Assembly (NCBI RefSeq): GCF_017876315.1
Contig: NZ_JAGINU010000001.1
Location: 4,898,001-4,962,000 of the forward strand
Length of the DNA: 64,000 nt
From: Pseudonocardia parietis
GTDB taxonomy: Bacteria; Actinomycetota; Actinomycetes; Mycobacteriales; Pseudonocardiaceae
Reading direction: 5' to 3'
Under the pieces are notes generated by a model, which saw nothing but the letters and a program-made list of their open reading frames with translations, made no database searches and was not told where the DNA came from. Both the position numbers and the translations under genes were made by a program. Position 1 is the stretch's first letter. Every line of letters begins with the position of its first letter. Shown in pieces: positions 1 through 8,043 of the stretch.

Positions 1-881
1 GTATCGACCGCCCCGAGGTCGGCGGGCTGCTCTACGACCTGCGGTTCTGCGCACCGCAACCGCGCACGACGATGCGGCAGGCGTTCTTCGTGATGACCGG
101 CACCGCCGGACTGGAGCTGCTCGACGACGTCGACACGGTGATCGTGCCCAACCGGCCCGACACCGACCGTCCGCACCCGCCCCGGGTGCTGGAGGCGCTG
201 CGCCGCGCACACGCCCGCGGCGCCCGGATGGTCGGGATGTGCAGCGGCGCGTTCACCCTCGCCGAAGCCGGCCTGCTCGACGGCCGCTCGGCCACCGTGC
301 ACTGGCAGTGGATCGACCGCTTCCGTGCCGCTCACCCCGAGGTCGACCTGCGACCGGACGTGCTGTTCGTCGACGACGGTGACGTCCTCACCGCCGCCGG
401 CAGCGCCTCCGCGCTCGATCTCGCCCTCCACATCGTCGCCCGCGACCACGGGGCGCAGACCGCCGCGGCCGTCGCCCGTCGCCGGGTCTTCGCCGCGCAC
501 CGCCCCGGCGGGCAGCGGCAGTTCATCGAGACCCCGCTGGCCCGCAGCCCTCGCAGCGACCCGCTCGCCCGGGTGCTCGAGTGGGCGAGCGAGCGCCTCG
601 ACCAGCGCCTGGACGTCGCGACCCTCGCCGCCCACGCCGGCCTGAGTCGCGCCGCGCTCCACCGCCGCTTCCGCTCCGAACTCGGCGTCACACCTCTGGC
701 CTGGGTCGTCGCACAGCGCATCGCCCACGCCCGGCGCCTCCTGGAGACCACCGACCTGCCCGTCGAGCGCATCGCACGCCTGGCCGGTCTCGGAACCGGC
801 ACCACGCTGCGCACCCACCTCCAGGCCGCCACCGGACTCGGCCCCCGCGACTACCGCCGCCACCACGCCACGAGGGAGTAA
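1..881 (+). CDS. GlxA-type AraC-family transcriptional regulator, 5'-truncated
   Basis: The reading frame is open from base 3, so the true start lies before the window; the ATG at 72 is internal. The visible part holds the end of a DJ-1/PfpI-like (class I amidotransferase fold) domain with the nucleophile-elbow sequence GMCSGAF. A C-terminal pair of AraC-type helix-turn-helix motifs follows (LDVATLAAHAGLSRAALHRR, then LPVERIARLAGLGTGTTLRT). This layout defines the GlxA/FtrA regulators, which bind DNA as activators of small catabolic or stress operons. The amidotransferase-like domain usually senses a ligand rather than catalysing. Its target cannot be told from the window. The gene stops at TAA 879-881, with a 61-bp inverted repeat shortly downstream. 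Confidence 0.88.
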   Translation, partial: IDRPEVGGLLYDLRFCAPQPRTTMRQAFFVMTGTAGLELLDDVDTVIVPNRPDTDRPHPPRVLEALRRAHARGARMVGMCSGAFTLAEAGLLDGRSATVHWQWIDRFRAAHPEVDLRPDVLFVDDGDVLTAAGSASALDLALHIVARDHGAQTAAAVARRRVFAAHRPGGQRQFIETPLARSPRSDPLARVLEWASERLDQRLDVATLAAHAGLSRAALHRRFRSELGVTPLAWVVAQRIAHARRLLETTDLPVERIARLAGLGTGTTLRTHLQAATGLGPRDYRRHHATRE

Positions 882-937
882 GCATCTGTCCGGCACCCGC
901 CGCTGATCAGGCACGGGGCCGGGCAGTCGCTTCCTGA

Positions 938-998
938 GATCACCGGTTGGGGAGCGCAGCGAACGCGACGCGAACGCTGCACTCCACAACGGGTGATC
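938..998. repeat. 61-bp interspersed inverted-repeat element, copy 1
   Basis: Two 17-bp arms (938-954 and 982-998) flank a 27-bp core. The left arm GATCACCGGTTGGGGAG pairs with the right arm CTCCACAACGGGTGATC at 15 of 17 positions. The same arm-core-arm plan with the same 61-bp length recurs at 61795-61855 and 61952-62012. In this copy the core itself can fold (GCAGCG ... CGCTGC). It lies in the gap before the NUDIX gene and could form a hairpin in RNA. It looks like a REP/MITE-type dispersed element; no protein is encoded. Confidence 0.8.
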
Positions 999-1030
999 AC
1001 CCGGGCGGGAGGGTCTGGGAGGATCCGGGC

Positions 1031-1519
1031 GTGCCTCCCGTGACCAGTGCCGGACTGCTGTTGCACCGCCCCGGGCCGTCCGGGGTGCAGGTGCTGCTCG
1101 GCCACATGGGCGGTCCGTTCTGGGCCCGCAAGGACGCCCACGCCTGGTCGATCCCCAAGGGCGAGCACGGCGCCGAGGAGACCCCGCTGGACGCGGCCCG
1201 CCGCGAGTTCACCGAGGAGATGGGTGTCCCGGCGCCCGACGGCGAGCCGGTCGACCTGGGCTCGGTGCGCGGGTCCGGCAAGACCGTCACGGCGTTCGCG
1301 CTCGACGGCACGGGATTCACCGGTGCCGAGGCCGTCGCGCACCGCGCCGACGACGGCAGCTGGGTCGAGATCGAGTGGCCGCCCCGGTCCGGGCGCAGGC
1401 TGCGCTTCCCCGAGCTCGACCGCGCCGAGTGGTTCGACCTCCCCACCGCCCGGGAGAAGATCGTCAAGGGCCAGCTGCCCCTCCTCGACCGGCTGACCGA
1501 GGCACTGCGCACGCACTGA
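1031..1519 (+). CDS. NUDIX hydrolase
   Basis: This 162-residue protein is a single NUDIX domain. The full NUDIX box G-x5-E-x7-R-E-x-x-E-E-x-G is present around residues 38-60, including the core RREFTEEMGV, so the metal-binding glutamates are intact. Such enzymes hydrolyse nucleoside diphosphates linked to another moiety; the substrate is not predictable here. The GTG at 1031 (GTG CCT CCC GTG ACC) is preferred as start. The frame is open further upstream to 947, but that stretch is the 61-bp repeat and is unlikely to be coding. A second GTG at 1040 is also possible. The gene is followed 26 bp later by the cyclo-ligase-like gene on the same strand. Confidence 0.85.
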   Translation: MPPVTSAGLLLHRPGPSGVQVLLGHMGGPFWARKDAHAWSIPKGEHGAEETPLDAARREFTEEMGVPAPDGEPVDLGSVRGSGKTVTAFALDGTGFTGAEAVAHRADDGSWVEIEWPPRSGRRLRFPELDRAEWFDLPTAREKIVKGQLPLLDRLTEALRTH

Positions 1520-1545
1520 CCACCGGACCTGGCAGAGTCGCGGCC

Positions 1546-2319
1546 ATGAGCCGCCGCCACGACCACGACGCCGGGGGCGATCCGGAGACGCTCGCCCGCA
1601 AGGCCGAGCTGCGCGACGAGGTCTGGACCGCGCTGACCGAGCAGAAGGCCGCCCGTTTCCCCGGCGCCCGCAACCGCATCTCCAACTTCGTCGGGGCCGA
1701 GGCCGCGGGCCGGCGGCTGCGCGAGCTGGACGTCTGGCGCGCCGCCCGCACCGTCAAGTCCAACCCGGACTCCGCGCAGCTCCCGGTCCGGCAGTACGCA
1801 CTCGAGGACGGCAAGACCGTTTACATGGCCGTGCCCAGGCTGGCCGAGGACGACCCGTTCTTCCTCCTCGACCCCGATCACCTCGCCGACCCGCCGCGCC
1901 GGGCGGTGTCGATCTCGAACGCGACCCGGTCGGCCCGCCGCGTCGCGGTGGACGAGCTGGAACCGGTCGACCTGGTCGTCACCGGCTGCGTCGCCGTCGG
2001 GGCGGACGGTGCCCGGCTCGGCAAGGGCGGCGGCTTCGCCGACCTGGAGTTCGCGCTCGCCCGGGAGGCCGGGCTGATCTCGGACGACACGCTCGTCGTC
2101 ACCACGGTGCACGAGCTGCAGCTGCGCGACGCCGGCGTCATCCCGTGGGCGTCGCACGATGCTCCCGTCGATCTCGTCGTCACCCCGGACCGGGTGATCG
2201 ACTGCCGGGAGCACCGGCGGACCCGCCCGGACGGTGGCATCGTCTGGGCATCGCTGACCGAGGAGAAGATCGCGGCCATCCCGCTGCTGGGCAGGCTGCG
2301 GAAGGAGGCCGGACAGTGA
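1546..2319 (+). CDS. 5-formyltetrahydrofolate cyclo-ligase family protein
   Basis: A 257-residue protein of the COG0212 family. Recognisable segments are RFPGARNRISNFVGAEAA near residues 36-53, the phosphate-binding glycine-rich GARLGKGGGFADLEFALA around 150-167, and DLVVTPDRVIDC near the C-terminus. It resembles the longer, methenyl-THF synthetase domain-type (MTHFSD-like) members more than the short bacterial Fau/YgfA enzymes, so folate activity is plausible but not certain. The ATG at 1546 is the first in-frame start after the NUDIX stop. Its TGA overlaps the GTG start of the macrodomain gene (GTGA at 2316-2319), so the two are probably co-translated. A second C1-folate enzyme, PurU, is encoded at 8608. 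Confidence 0.82.
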   Translation: MSRRHDHDAGGDPETLARKAELRDEVWTALTEQKAARFPGARNRISNFVGAEAAGRRLRELDVWRAARTVKSNPDSAQLPVRQYALEDGKTVYMAVPRLAEDDPFFLLDPDHLADPPRRAVSISNATRSARRVAVDELEPVDLVVTGCVAVGADGARLGKGGGFADLEFALAREAGLISDDTLVVTTVHELQLRDAGVIPWASHDAPVDLVVTPDRVIDCREHRRTRPDGGIVWASLTEEKIAAIPLLGRLRKEAGQ

Positions 2320-2828
2320 CACCCGAGATCGTCGCGGTGCGCGGGGACATCACCGAGGCCGAGGTGGACGCCGTGGTCAACGCGGCCAACTCGACGCTGC
2401 TGGGCGGCGGCGGGGTGGACGGCGCGATCCACCGCCGCGGCGGCCCGGACATCCTCGCCGAGTGCAAGCAGCTGCGCGCCGACACCTACCCGGCAGGCCT
2501 GCCGACCGGCCGGGCCGCCGCCACCACGGCCGGGAACCTGCCGGCCCGCTGGGTGATCCACACCGTCGGCCCGGTGTACGCGAAGAGCGAGGACCGTTCG
2601 GAGCAGCTCGCGAGCGCCTACCGGGAGTCGCTGCGGGTCGCCGACGAGCTCGGCGCGCGGACCGTCGCGTTCCCCGCGATCTCCGCCGGCGTCTACGGCT
2701 GGCCGATCCCGGATGCCGCGCGGATCGCCGTCGAGACCGTCCGCGGGGCGGACACGGCCGTCGAGCAGGTGCGGTTCGTGCTGTTCAGTGACGACGTCCT
2801 GGCGGCGTTCGACGCCGCCGTAGGGTGA
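2316..2828 (+). CDS. Macrodomain protein, O-acetyl-ADP-ribose deacetylase type
   Basis: A 170-residue single macrodomain. It shows the family signature VNAANSTLLGGGGVDGAIHR near the N-terminus and the distal phosphate-binding loop FPAISAGVYGWP. The catalytic-type Asn/Asp residues of the MacroD/YmdB subgroup (NAAN and the GGVDGAIH loop) are retained, so removal of ADP-ribose or acetyl groups from ADP-ribosylated substrates is likely. The start is GTG 2316, inside the stop of the preceding gene; earlier in-frame starts would fall deep inside that gene. The carbonic anhydrase gene begins 4 bp after the stop, giving a tight run of at least three genes. Confidence 0.9.
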   Translation: MTPEIVAVRGDITEAEVDAVVNAANSTLLGGGGVDGAIHRRGGPDILAECKQLRADTYPAGLPTGRAAATTAGNLPARWVIHTVGPVYAKSEDRSEQLASAYRESLRVADELGARTVAFPAISAGVYGWPIPDAARIAVETVRGADTAVEQVRFVLFSDDVLAAFDAAVG

Positions 2829-2832
2829 TCAC

Positions 2833-3342
2833 ATGATCACCATCGAGGGCCGCTTCCCCGACGTCCACCCCGACGCCTGGGTCGCGCCCGGCGCCGTCGT
2901 CGCCGGCGCGGTGAGCATCGGCGCGGAGTCCGGTGTCTGGTACACCTGCGTCGTCCGTGCCGATCTCGCACCGATCACGATCGGCGCCCGGACCAACGTG
3001 CAGGACGGCACCGTGATCCACGCCGACCCCGGGTTCCCGGCGACGATCGGCGACGGCGTCACCATCGGCCACCGCGCCGTGCTGCACGGCTGCACCGTCG
3101 AGGACGACGTGCTGATCGGGATGGGCGCGGTGATCATGAACGGCGTCCACGTCGGCACGGGCTCGCTGATCGCCGCGGGCGCCGTCCTCACCCAGGGCAC
3201 CCAGGTGCCACCGGGGTCGCTGGTCGCCGGGCTCCCCGGGAAGGTGCGCCGCGAGCTGAGCGACGACGAGCGGAATTCGATCCCGCTGAACGCCGCCGGC
3301 TACGTCCACCTGCTCGGCCTGCACCGCGACGCGAACGGCTGA
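2833..3342 (+). CDS. Gamma-class carbonic anhydrase family protein (hexapeptide repeat)
   Basis: This 169-residue protein is built of left-handed beta-helix hexapeptide repeats (AVVAGAVSIGAESGVWY and onward), the YrdA/PaaY/CaiE-like gamma-carbonic anhydrase fold. The metal-ligand histidines are visible as H in GTVIHAD, H in TIGHRAVLH and the downstream H of the same segment. Hydration of CO2 or a housekeeping acyl/metal function is possible; many members of this family are not active carbonic anhydrases. The ATG at 2833 lies only 4 bp after the macrodomain stop. A hairpin at 3375-3394 ends this plus-strand unit. An internally deleted copy of the 3' end of this gene lies at 8530-8581. Confidence 0.88.
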   Translation: MITIEGRFPDVHPDAWVAPGAVVAGAVSIGAESGVWYTCVVRADLAPITIGARTNVQDGTVIHADPGFPATIGDGVTIGHRAVLHGCTVEDDVLIGMGAVIMNGVHVGTGSLIAAGAVLTQGTQVPPGSLVAGLPGKVRRELSDDERNSIPLNAAGYVHLLGLHRDANG

Positions 3343-3374
3343 CCGGCCGGGACGTCCCGTGTTCCCGGGGCCTC

Positions 3375-3394
3375 CCCGGCCCGGCTGGGCCGGG
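3375..3394. terminator. Bidirectional hairpin between convergent genes
   Basis: CCCGGCCC (3375-3382), a GGCT loop and GGGCCGGG (3387-3394) form a perfect 8-bp stem midway between the carbonic anhydrase stop on the plus strand and the flavoenzyme stop on the minus strand. There is no U-run, as is usual in actinobacteria. Confidence 0.6.
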
Positions 3395-3420
3395 AAGGTC
3401 TCGTACTACCTGAGCACGTA

Positions 3421-4833
3421 TCAGGCCTCCACAGGGGCCGGCGCGGCGGTGCCGACGCGATCCGTCCCGGCCGGAGTCGGCGGTGGGACGGTCTCGATCC
3501 GTTGTGTCCCGACCGAGGTCGGCGGCGAGACAGTGCCGATGGTCTCCATATCCTTGGTGAACTCGACGTACTCGTCGTTCATCAACGCCCGGGGTTCGAA
3601 CCCCGGACTCGCCATCACGCCGTGCACCCGGCGCCGTTGCATGCCGAAGTTCCCGCCGTCGTAGATCGGGAAGATCGCGGCTTCACGCAGGTACTTCTCG
3701 AACATGTGCTTCTTGTCCGCGCTGTTCACACCGACGACCTGGAGACACTTGTAGACCGCGTCGAACAGCAACTCGGTGCAGAAGACCTTGTTCATCGCAC
3801 CGATCAATTCGCCATGGTAGTCGTGCTGGTCGATGTAGTGGGCCGCCTTCCAGCAGAAATAGCGGCTCGCCTCGATCTTCGCGGCCACATCCCCGAGCAC
3901 GTAGCCGACGTACTGATGGTGGATGATCGGGTGCGGGCCGCCGGCGGTGTAGGTCTTCGCCCACGACAGTGCCGCCTCGTACGCCGCCCGGGCCACGCCC
4001 ACCGCCGCGATTCCGGCGACCGGGCCCGACCACGCAAAATTGCGGTTGATCAGTAGGTCACCGTTCCCCTGCGTCCCCTCCACCAGATTCTCGCGGGGGA
4101 CCCGCGCATTGTCGAAGACGACTTCGGAGTTGGGCGTGAGTCGGTGACCGAACGAGTCGATCGTGGAGAACGTGACGCCGGGCGTACCGCGATCGACGAG
4201 CAGGGCCGCGAGGCCCTCGGTCCCACCCTTCTCGGGATTCGTGCGCACGACGTACAGGCTCGTGTTGGCGCCGGCGCCGTCCCATCCGCCCACGTTGCAG
4301 GGCCAGTACTTCCGGCCGTTGATCACGTAGTGGTCCCCGTCGAGCCTGGCCGTCACGCCGATACCCGCAGGTGCGGGCAGTGGCGTGTCGAAGTTGGCCG
4401 TACCGCCCGGCGTCCCGGCAGGCTCACTCGCCCCGTAACCGACGATCCACTCGCCGCTCGGGTCGGACGTCGCCGCACCCAGAACCTTCTCCTTCTGTTC
4501 CTCGGTGCCCCAGTACCAGACCGGGAGAAGACCGAGGCCGTTGACCAGAACGGTGCACGCGAAACCTGGATCGACCGCGCAGATCTCCTCCGCCGCGAGA
4601 ATCAGCTCGACGTTGGTCAGCCCGCCACCGCCGTACTCCTTCGGCAACATGCAGAAGGCGATTCCGCGTCGATACGCCTCAATATAAGCGGGCTTCGTCA
4701 TCTGGAACGCCGTGAGCGGATCCGGCTCCCGGTCGGCGCCCCGAACAATGGGAGCCAGGACGCTCTCCGCGAAATCGCGCGCATCCAGCTGAACCTTCTT
4801 CTGCGCATCGCTGAGCGTGAAATCGATCGCCAT
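3421..4833 (-). CDS. Acyl-CoA dehydrogenase-fold flavoenzyme resembling nitroalkane oxidase (paralogue 1)
   Basis: The 470-residue protein has the acyl-CoA dehydrogenase fold and is a close paralogue of the gene at 5892. Several segments recall fungal nitroalkane oxidase rather than ordinary acyl-CoA dehydrogenases: GGTANFDTP, INGRKYWPCNVGGWDGAGAN, FAWSGPVAGIAAVG and FPIYDGGNFGMQRRR. Aligned from memory, Asp392 corresponds to the catalytic base (Asp402) of nitroalkane oxidase and Ser269 to its flavin-contacting Ser276. The position of its Arg409 is Gln399, followed by Arg400. The expected reaction class is FAD-dependent oxidation of a small polar or nitro substrate; the true substrate is unknown. 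The ATG at 4833 was chosen because the paralogue starts at the same point. The C-terminal ~35 residues are a Pro/Thr/Val-rich imperfect repeat. Upstream lie LytTR-type direct repeats. Confidence 0.75.
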   Translation of the reverse strand: MAIDFTLSDAQKKVQLDARDFAESVLAPIVRGADREPDPLTAFQMTKPAYIEAYRRGIAFCMLPKEYGGGGLTNVELILAAEEICAVDPGFACTVLVNGLGLLPVWYWGTEEQKEKVLGAATSDPSGEWIVGYGASEPAGTPGGTANFDTPLPAPAGIGVTARLDGDHYVINGRKYWPCNVGGWDGAGANTSLYVVRTNPEKGGTEGLAALLVDRGTPGVTFSTIDSFGHRLTPNSEVVFDNARVPRENLVEGTQGNGDLLINRNFAWSGPVAGIAAVGVARAAYEAALSWAKTYTAGGPHPIIHHQYVGYVLGDVAAKIEASRYFCWKAAHYIDQHDYHGELIGAMNKVFCTELLFDAVYKCLQVVGVNSADKKHMFEKYLREAAIFPIYDGGNFGMQRRRVHGVMASPGFEPRALMNDEYVEFTKDMETIGTVSPPTSVGTQRIETVPPPTPAGTDRVGTAAPAPVEA

Positions 4834-4945
4834 CTGACACACCACTTTCTCGAACATCAGCAATTCGGTAACCAGCGGGGACCGGGAACACGACTTCCCG
4901 GAACATGACCAGTCTCACACTCCGATCACCCCGGATGAAGAACGT

Positions 4946-4998
4946 ACGAACGGAGAGCAGCGAACCCGGCACGAACGTCGCCGGCGATGGCACGAACG
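4946..4998. promoter_or_regulatory. Direct repeats upstream of the paralogue-1 gene, candidate LytTR-regulator site
   Basis: GGCACGAACG occurs at 4968-4977 and again at 4989-4998, exactly 21 bp apart, and a third ACGAACGG begins at 4946. LytTR regulators typically bind pairs of ~9-bp direct repeats spaced by 12-13 bp, so this geometry fits. A LytTR gene lies just beyond, at 5092-5895. The repeats are 113-165 bp upstream of the ATG at 4833. The rest of 4834-5091 shows no gene. Confidence 0.5.
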
Positions 4999-5059
4999 GT
5001 CGCGGCGACCGACTGCGAGGTCTCCTACCGGGACCATCGGGGGTGCGAGCCACCGCGAT

Positions 5060-5089
5060 CGCACCGGGCGCCACCCCACGCCCGGTGCG
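5060..5089 (-). terminator. Hairpin just past the LytTR gene
   Basis: CGCACCGGGCG (5060-5070) and CGCCCGGTGCG (5079-5089) form a perfect 11-bp stem with an 8-base loop, 2 bp after the LytTR stop on the minus strand. It probably ends the 7719-5092 transcript before the paralogue-1 promoter. Confidence 0.6.
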
Positions 5090-5091
5090 GG

Positions 5092-5895
5092 TCAGACCCC
5101 GAGTGCCTGACGCACGGTTCGCGTCCAGCGCCTGGACACCGGGATCTCTTCCGCGTGGTGGTAGTCGGTACTCAACGCGATCAGGCCGTTCCCCTTGTGG
5201 TCGACCCGGCGCACGCGGTCCGGGTTGACCAGAAAGCTCCGATGCACACGGACGAATCCGTGCCGGCCCAACTCGCGCTGGGCGTTGTCCATCCCTCGTT
5301 GCACAGCCCGGAAACGGCCGTGGTCGGTGATGAGCCAGACGGAGTGACGGCTTGCCTCGGCGAACCGGATCTCCTTCGGGTCCAGGAGCAGGACGGAGTC
5401 ACCGGCCAGCGCGGCGACTCGGGCGGCAATCCCTCGGCCCGTCTCCGGAGGCTCGATGGTGTGCGCGGCCGGGTCGTGCCCGGACACGTCGGTGCTCGAC
5501 AGGATCCATCCGACAAGTCCGGCCGATCCGGCCACCGGGGTGATCAGATACGTCTCGGGACCGGCCGCCGTCGGACCGATGGCCGCCACGCCACGCCAGG
5601 ACGGGTCATTCCGGGCATTCGCGAACGACTCCCGTGCGATCCGGTGGAACGGCGACTGGTGTTCCCCGTGCCCTGTAGAATGTTCGCCGGTCAGGCCCCG
5701 GACATCGTCGGTCGTGGCGAGCAGATTGCCCGCCAGGTCGAGGGCGATGCGCCGGGGCGGGGGCCCGGCGTCCCTCGCCTCGAACTGCTGCATCACGATG
5801 AGAGTGTCGCTGCCGGTGACAGCACCCGAGCGTGAGTGCGAGAGGCCGCTCTGCATTCGATGCTCCTTTGCATCCCTCGACTGTCCAGACCTCAT
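5092..5895 (-). CDS. LytTR-domain transcriptional regulator with N-terminal sensor-like region
   Basis: The C-terminal ~100 residues are a LytTR DNA-binding domain (from LLLDPKEIRFAEASRHSVWL through FVRVHRSFLVNPDRVRRVD). No receiver domain is present. The first ~150 residues instead look like a small PAS/GAF-type sensory region (PRRIALDLAGNLLATTDD, then a strand-rich segment), so the protein may sense a ligand directly. Its ATG (5895) overlaps the TGA of the flavoenzyme gene at 5892 as ATGA, so the two are translationally coupled. Direct repeats of LytTR geometry lie downstream of this gene, before the second flavoenzyme gene, making that gene a likely target. The ligand is unknown. Internal Mets at residues 14 and 35 are alternative starts. 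Confidence 0.75.
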   Translation of the reverse strand: MRSGQSRDAKEHRMQSGLSHSRSGAVTGSDTLIVMQQFEARDAGPPPRRIALDLAGNLLATTDDVRGLTGEHSTGHGEHQSPFHRIARESFANARNDPSWRGVAAIGPTAAGPETYLITPVAGSAGLVGWILSSTDVSGHDPAAHTIEPPETGRGIAARVAALAGDSVLLLDPKEIRFAEASRHSVWLITDHGRFRAVQRGMDNAQRELGRHGFVRVHRSFLVNPDRVRRVDHKGNGLIALSTDYHHAEEIPVSRRWTRTVRQALGV

Positions 5896-7217
5896 CCGTG
5901 CCGTGACGGACCGGGGGGTGCACCGCCGAGGACGCCGTAACCCTCCATCGACTTGGTGTAGGTGAACGGATCGCCGTCGACGAAGATGTCAGGGGTGAAC
6001 CCCGGGTCCGCCATCACCCCCCAGGCCTTACGCCGTTGCATTCCGAGACTTCCCGAGTCGTACAGTGGGAAGACGATCGCCTCGCGATAGAACTTCTCCA
6101 TGCCGAATTTCCGGTCGACTGCGTTGACGCCGACGATCCGCATGCAGTCGACGACAACGGTCTGCATGAGGTCTCCGCAGAATGTCTTGGCCATCGCGCC
6201 GAGCGCATGCCCCTCGCTGTCGTATTTGTCGAGGTAGTGGGCTGCCTTCCAACACAGGTAACGACCTGACTCGATCTTCGCTGCTATCTCGGCGAGCAGG
6301 TGACCGACGGCCTGATGACCGATGATCGGCGAGGACCCACCTCCGGTGTAGGTTTTGGACCATTTCAGGGCGAACTCGTACGCGCCGCGGGCGACACCGA
6401 CCGCCGCGATGCCCGCCAGGGGCCCGGACCACGTGAAGTTCCGATTGATGACGAGGTCGCCGTCACCATCCGCAAACAGGTTCTCCTCCGGTACGCGGAC
6501 ATCACGGAATGTCATCGTGACGTTCTGACAGGTGCGTAAACCGATCTTGTCGATGACCTCGTACTCGATGCCCGGCGTTCCCCGTTCGACGACGATCGCG
6601 CTCAAGGCCTCCTTGCCCCCCTTCGTGCGGTCGGTCCGCACGATGCACAGGTTGGCGTCAGCGCCCCGCAGGTCCCACCCACCGGCGTTGCACGGCCAGT
6701 GCTTCTCCCCGTTGAGCACGTACTCGCCGTTCGCGCGGTCGTGATCGGCGACGAGCTGGATCCCGGCGGTGGGGCTGGGATGGTCGAAGTTCGCAGTGCC
6801 GCCCCGCTCGCTGACCACCCACCCACCAAGATGGTCCGTGCTCGTCTCCGCGGTGGCCAGGCCGATCCACTTCTCACACTGCTCCCGGGTGCCGAACCAG
6901 GTCAGCGGCATCAGCGCGAGCCCGTTCACGAGCAGGATCGTGGGGAACCCCGCGTCCACCGCGCTGAGCTCCTCGGTGGCGATCATGAGGTCGATGATCG
7001 AGCCACCGCCTCCGCCGTACTTCGCCGGCAGGAAGTCGGTGGCGAGCCCCATGGCGTGCGCCTGCTCGAACACGGGTTTCATGGCGACGAACGCCTCGTG
7101 CGGGTCATCGATACGGTCCGCCCGCTCCGCGGCCGGTCGCAGCACCTCGCGGGCGAACTCACGAACGTCGTACTTCAGCTTCTTCTGGGCGCTGCTCAAC
7201 TCGAAATCGACCGACAT
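5892..7217 (-). CDS. Acyl-CoA dehydrogenase-fold flavoenzyme resembling nitroalkane oxidase (paralogue 2)
   Basis: This 441-residue paralogue of the 3421-4833 product shares the same diagnostic segments: RGGTANFDHP, LNGEKHWPCNAGGWDLRGAD, FTWSGPLAGIAAVG and FPLYDSGSLGMQRRK. By memory-based alignment to nitroalkane oxidase, the catalytic Asp is Asp387, the flavin-site Ser is Ser264, and the Arg409 position is Gln394 followed by Arg395. Nitroalkane oxidase turns nitroalkanes into aldehydes plus nitrite and H2O2; whether this protein does so, or is a dehydrogenase of another substrate, cannot be told. A strong ribosome site (GGAGGAT) precedes the ATG at 7217. The gene sits between an Rrf2 regulator (52 bp upstream) and a LytTR regulator (overlapping), probably as one operon. 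Confidence 0.76.
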   Translation of the reverse strand: MSVDFELSSAQKKLKYDVREFAREVLRPAAERADRIDDPHEAFVAMKPVFEQAHAMGLATDFLPAKYGGGGGSIIDLMIATEELSAVDAGFPTILLVNGLALMPLTWFGTREQCEKWIGLATAETSTDHLGGWVVSERGGTANFDHPSPTAGIQLVADHDRANGEYVLNGEKHWPCNAGGWDLRGADANLCIVRTDRTKGGKEALSAIVVERGTPGIEYEVIDKIGLRTCQNVTMTFRDVRVPEENLFADGDGDLVINRNFTWSGPLAGIAAVGVARGAYEFALKWSKTYTGGGSSPIIGHQAVGHLLAEIAAKIESGRYLCWKAAHYLDKYDSEGHALGAMAKTFCGDLMQTVVVDCMRIVGVNAVDRKFGMEKFYREAIVFPLYDSGSLGMQRRKAWGVMADPGFTPDIFVDGDPFTYTKSMEGYGVLGGAPPGPSRHG

Positions 7218-7269
7218 CCGATCCTCCGCTCCTTTCCGGCTCTCCGAGCCGGTGCCGGTGACGTCGTCG

Positions 7270-7719
7270 TCAGGACGCGTCGGTGCGGGTCATCAGTCCG
7301 AGCGCGCCCCGCAGACCCACGTCGTTCGCGGCCAGGTCATCGACGGTGGCGGCGTCGAGAACTGCGAAGTAGGAGTCCAACGCCTCTGCGAACACACTCC
7401 GGGCACCACACACCCCGGCCACGCGGCAGAACCGTGCGGGCCCGAGGCACTCGACGACGGCAAAGTCGTCCTCCATCGCCCGCATGACGTCGCCCAGCGT
7501 GATGGTCGCCGGGTCGCGCACCATCCGGACGCCACCACCCCGGCCCCTGCTCGTCTGTACGAGGCCGGCCGCCACCATGCGCTGGACGACCTTGTCCAGA
7601 TGGTTCCGGGAGATGCGATGGGCACTGGCGATGTCGCCGATCGAGCCACGGCGGTCCGCCGCGACACGCAGGTAGAGCAGGACACGCACGGCGTAGTCGG
7701 CGTGGTTCGTGTGCTTCAT
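7270..7719 (-). CDS. Rrf2-family transcriptional regulator, NsrR-like
   Basis: A 149-residue Rrf2 protein with an N-terminal winged helix (HTNHADYAVRVLLYLRV, then GSIGDIASAHRISRNHLDKV and the wing GRGGGVRM). A cysteine cluster ECLGPARFCRVAGVC (spacing Cys-x6-Cys-x5-Cys) follows, at the place where NsrR and IscR hold their Fe-S cluster. NsrR senses nitric oxide and represses detoxification genes, so a role in nitrogen-oxide stress is a reasonable inference. That would suit a neighbour that releases nitrite. The start chosen is the ATG at 7719 (MKHTNHADYAV), which matches the usual family length. An ATG four codons upstream is possible, and the frame stays open to 7890 without family similarity. 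Confidence 0.8.
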   Translation of the reverse strand: MKHTNHADYAVRVLLYLRVAADRRGSIGDIASAHRISRNHLDKVVQRMVAAGLVQTSRGRGGGVRMVRDPATITLGDVMRAMEDDFAVVECLGPARFCRVAGVCGARSVFAEALDSYFAVLDAATVDDLAANDVGLRGALGLMTRTDAS

Positions 7720-7908
7720 CGCCCAGCTCATCTCGATGAGGCGAGCGCCGGGCCGACCTGTGGCAGGCCGGCGCTCGAAGCAGTGGACCAACCCCAGAGC
7801 CCCGGGGACACGAGCCGTTACCGTCGTCCGTGACCGTGAATCGGTAGGCGGGATACTACTTTGAAGTCTGGAGGCGGAGCAACCGTGCACCGGGCCCGGC
7901 CGAGCGCC

Positions 7909-8019
7909 GCCGCGGCCGCCTCGCGCGGGCCCCAGCCGCCCACGTTGGGCGGGACGTCATGGCCGGCATCACCAGCACCCAGCGGGAGCAGTTCGGCGGT
8001 ACCGGCCGTCGCCCCGTGC
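7909..8019 (-). pseudogene. Degraded fragment of a flippase-like (LPG synthase TM domain) gene
   Basis: This stretch matches 24156-24266, inside the membrane-protein gene of the 22-29 kb cluster, at most positions, but several small insertions and deletions destroy the frame. Shared landmarks are the run CCTCGCGCGGGCCCCAGCC (from 7919) and CGGTACCGGCCGTCGCCCC (ending 8019). Only about 110 bp of a ~900-bp gene remains, in the same orientation as the intact copy. Confidence 0.72.
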
Positions 8020-8043
8020 TCGGGAGCCCGAACACGATGCCGG

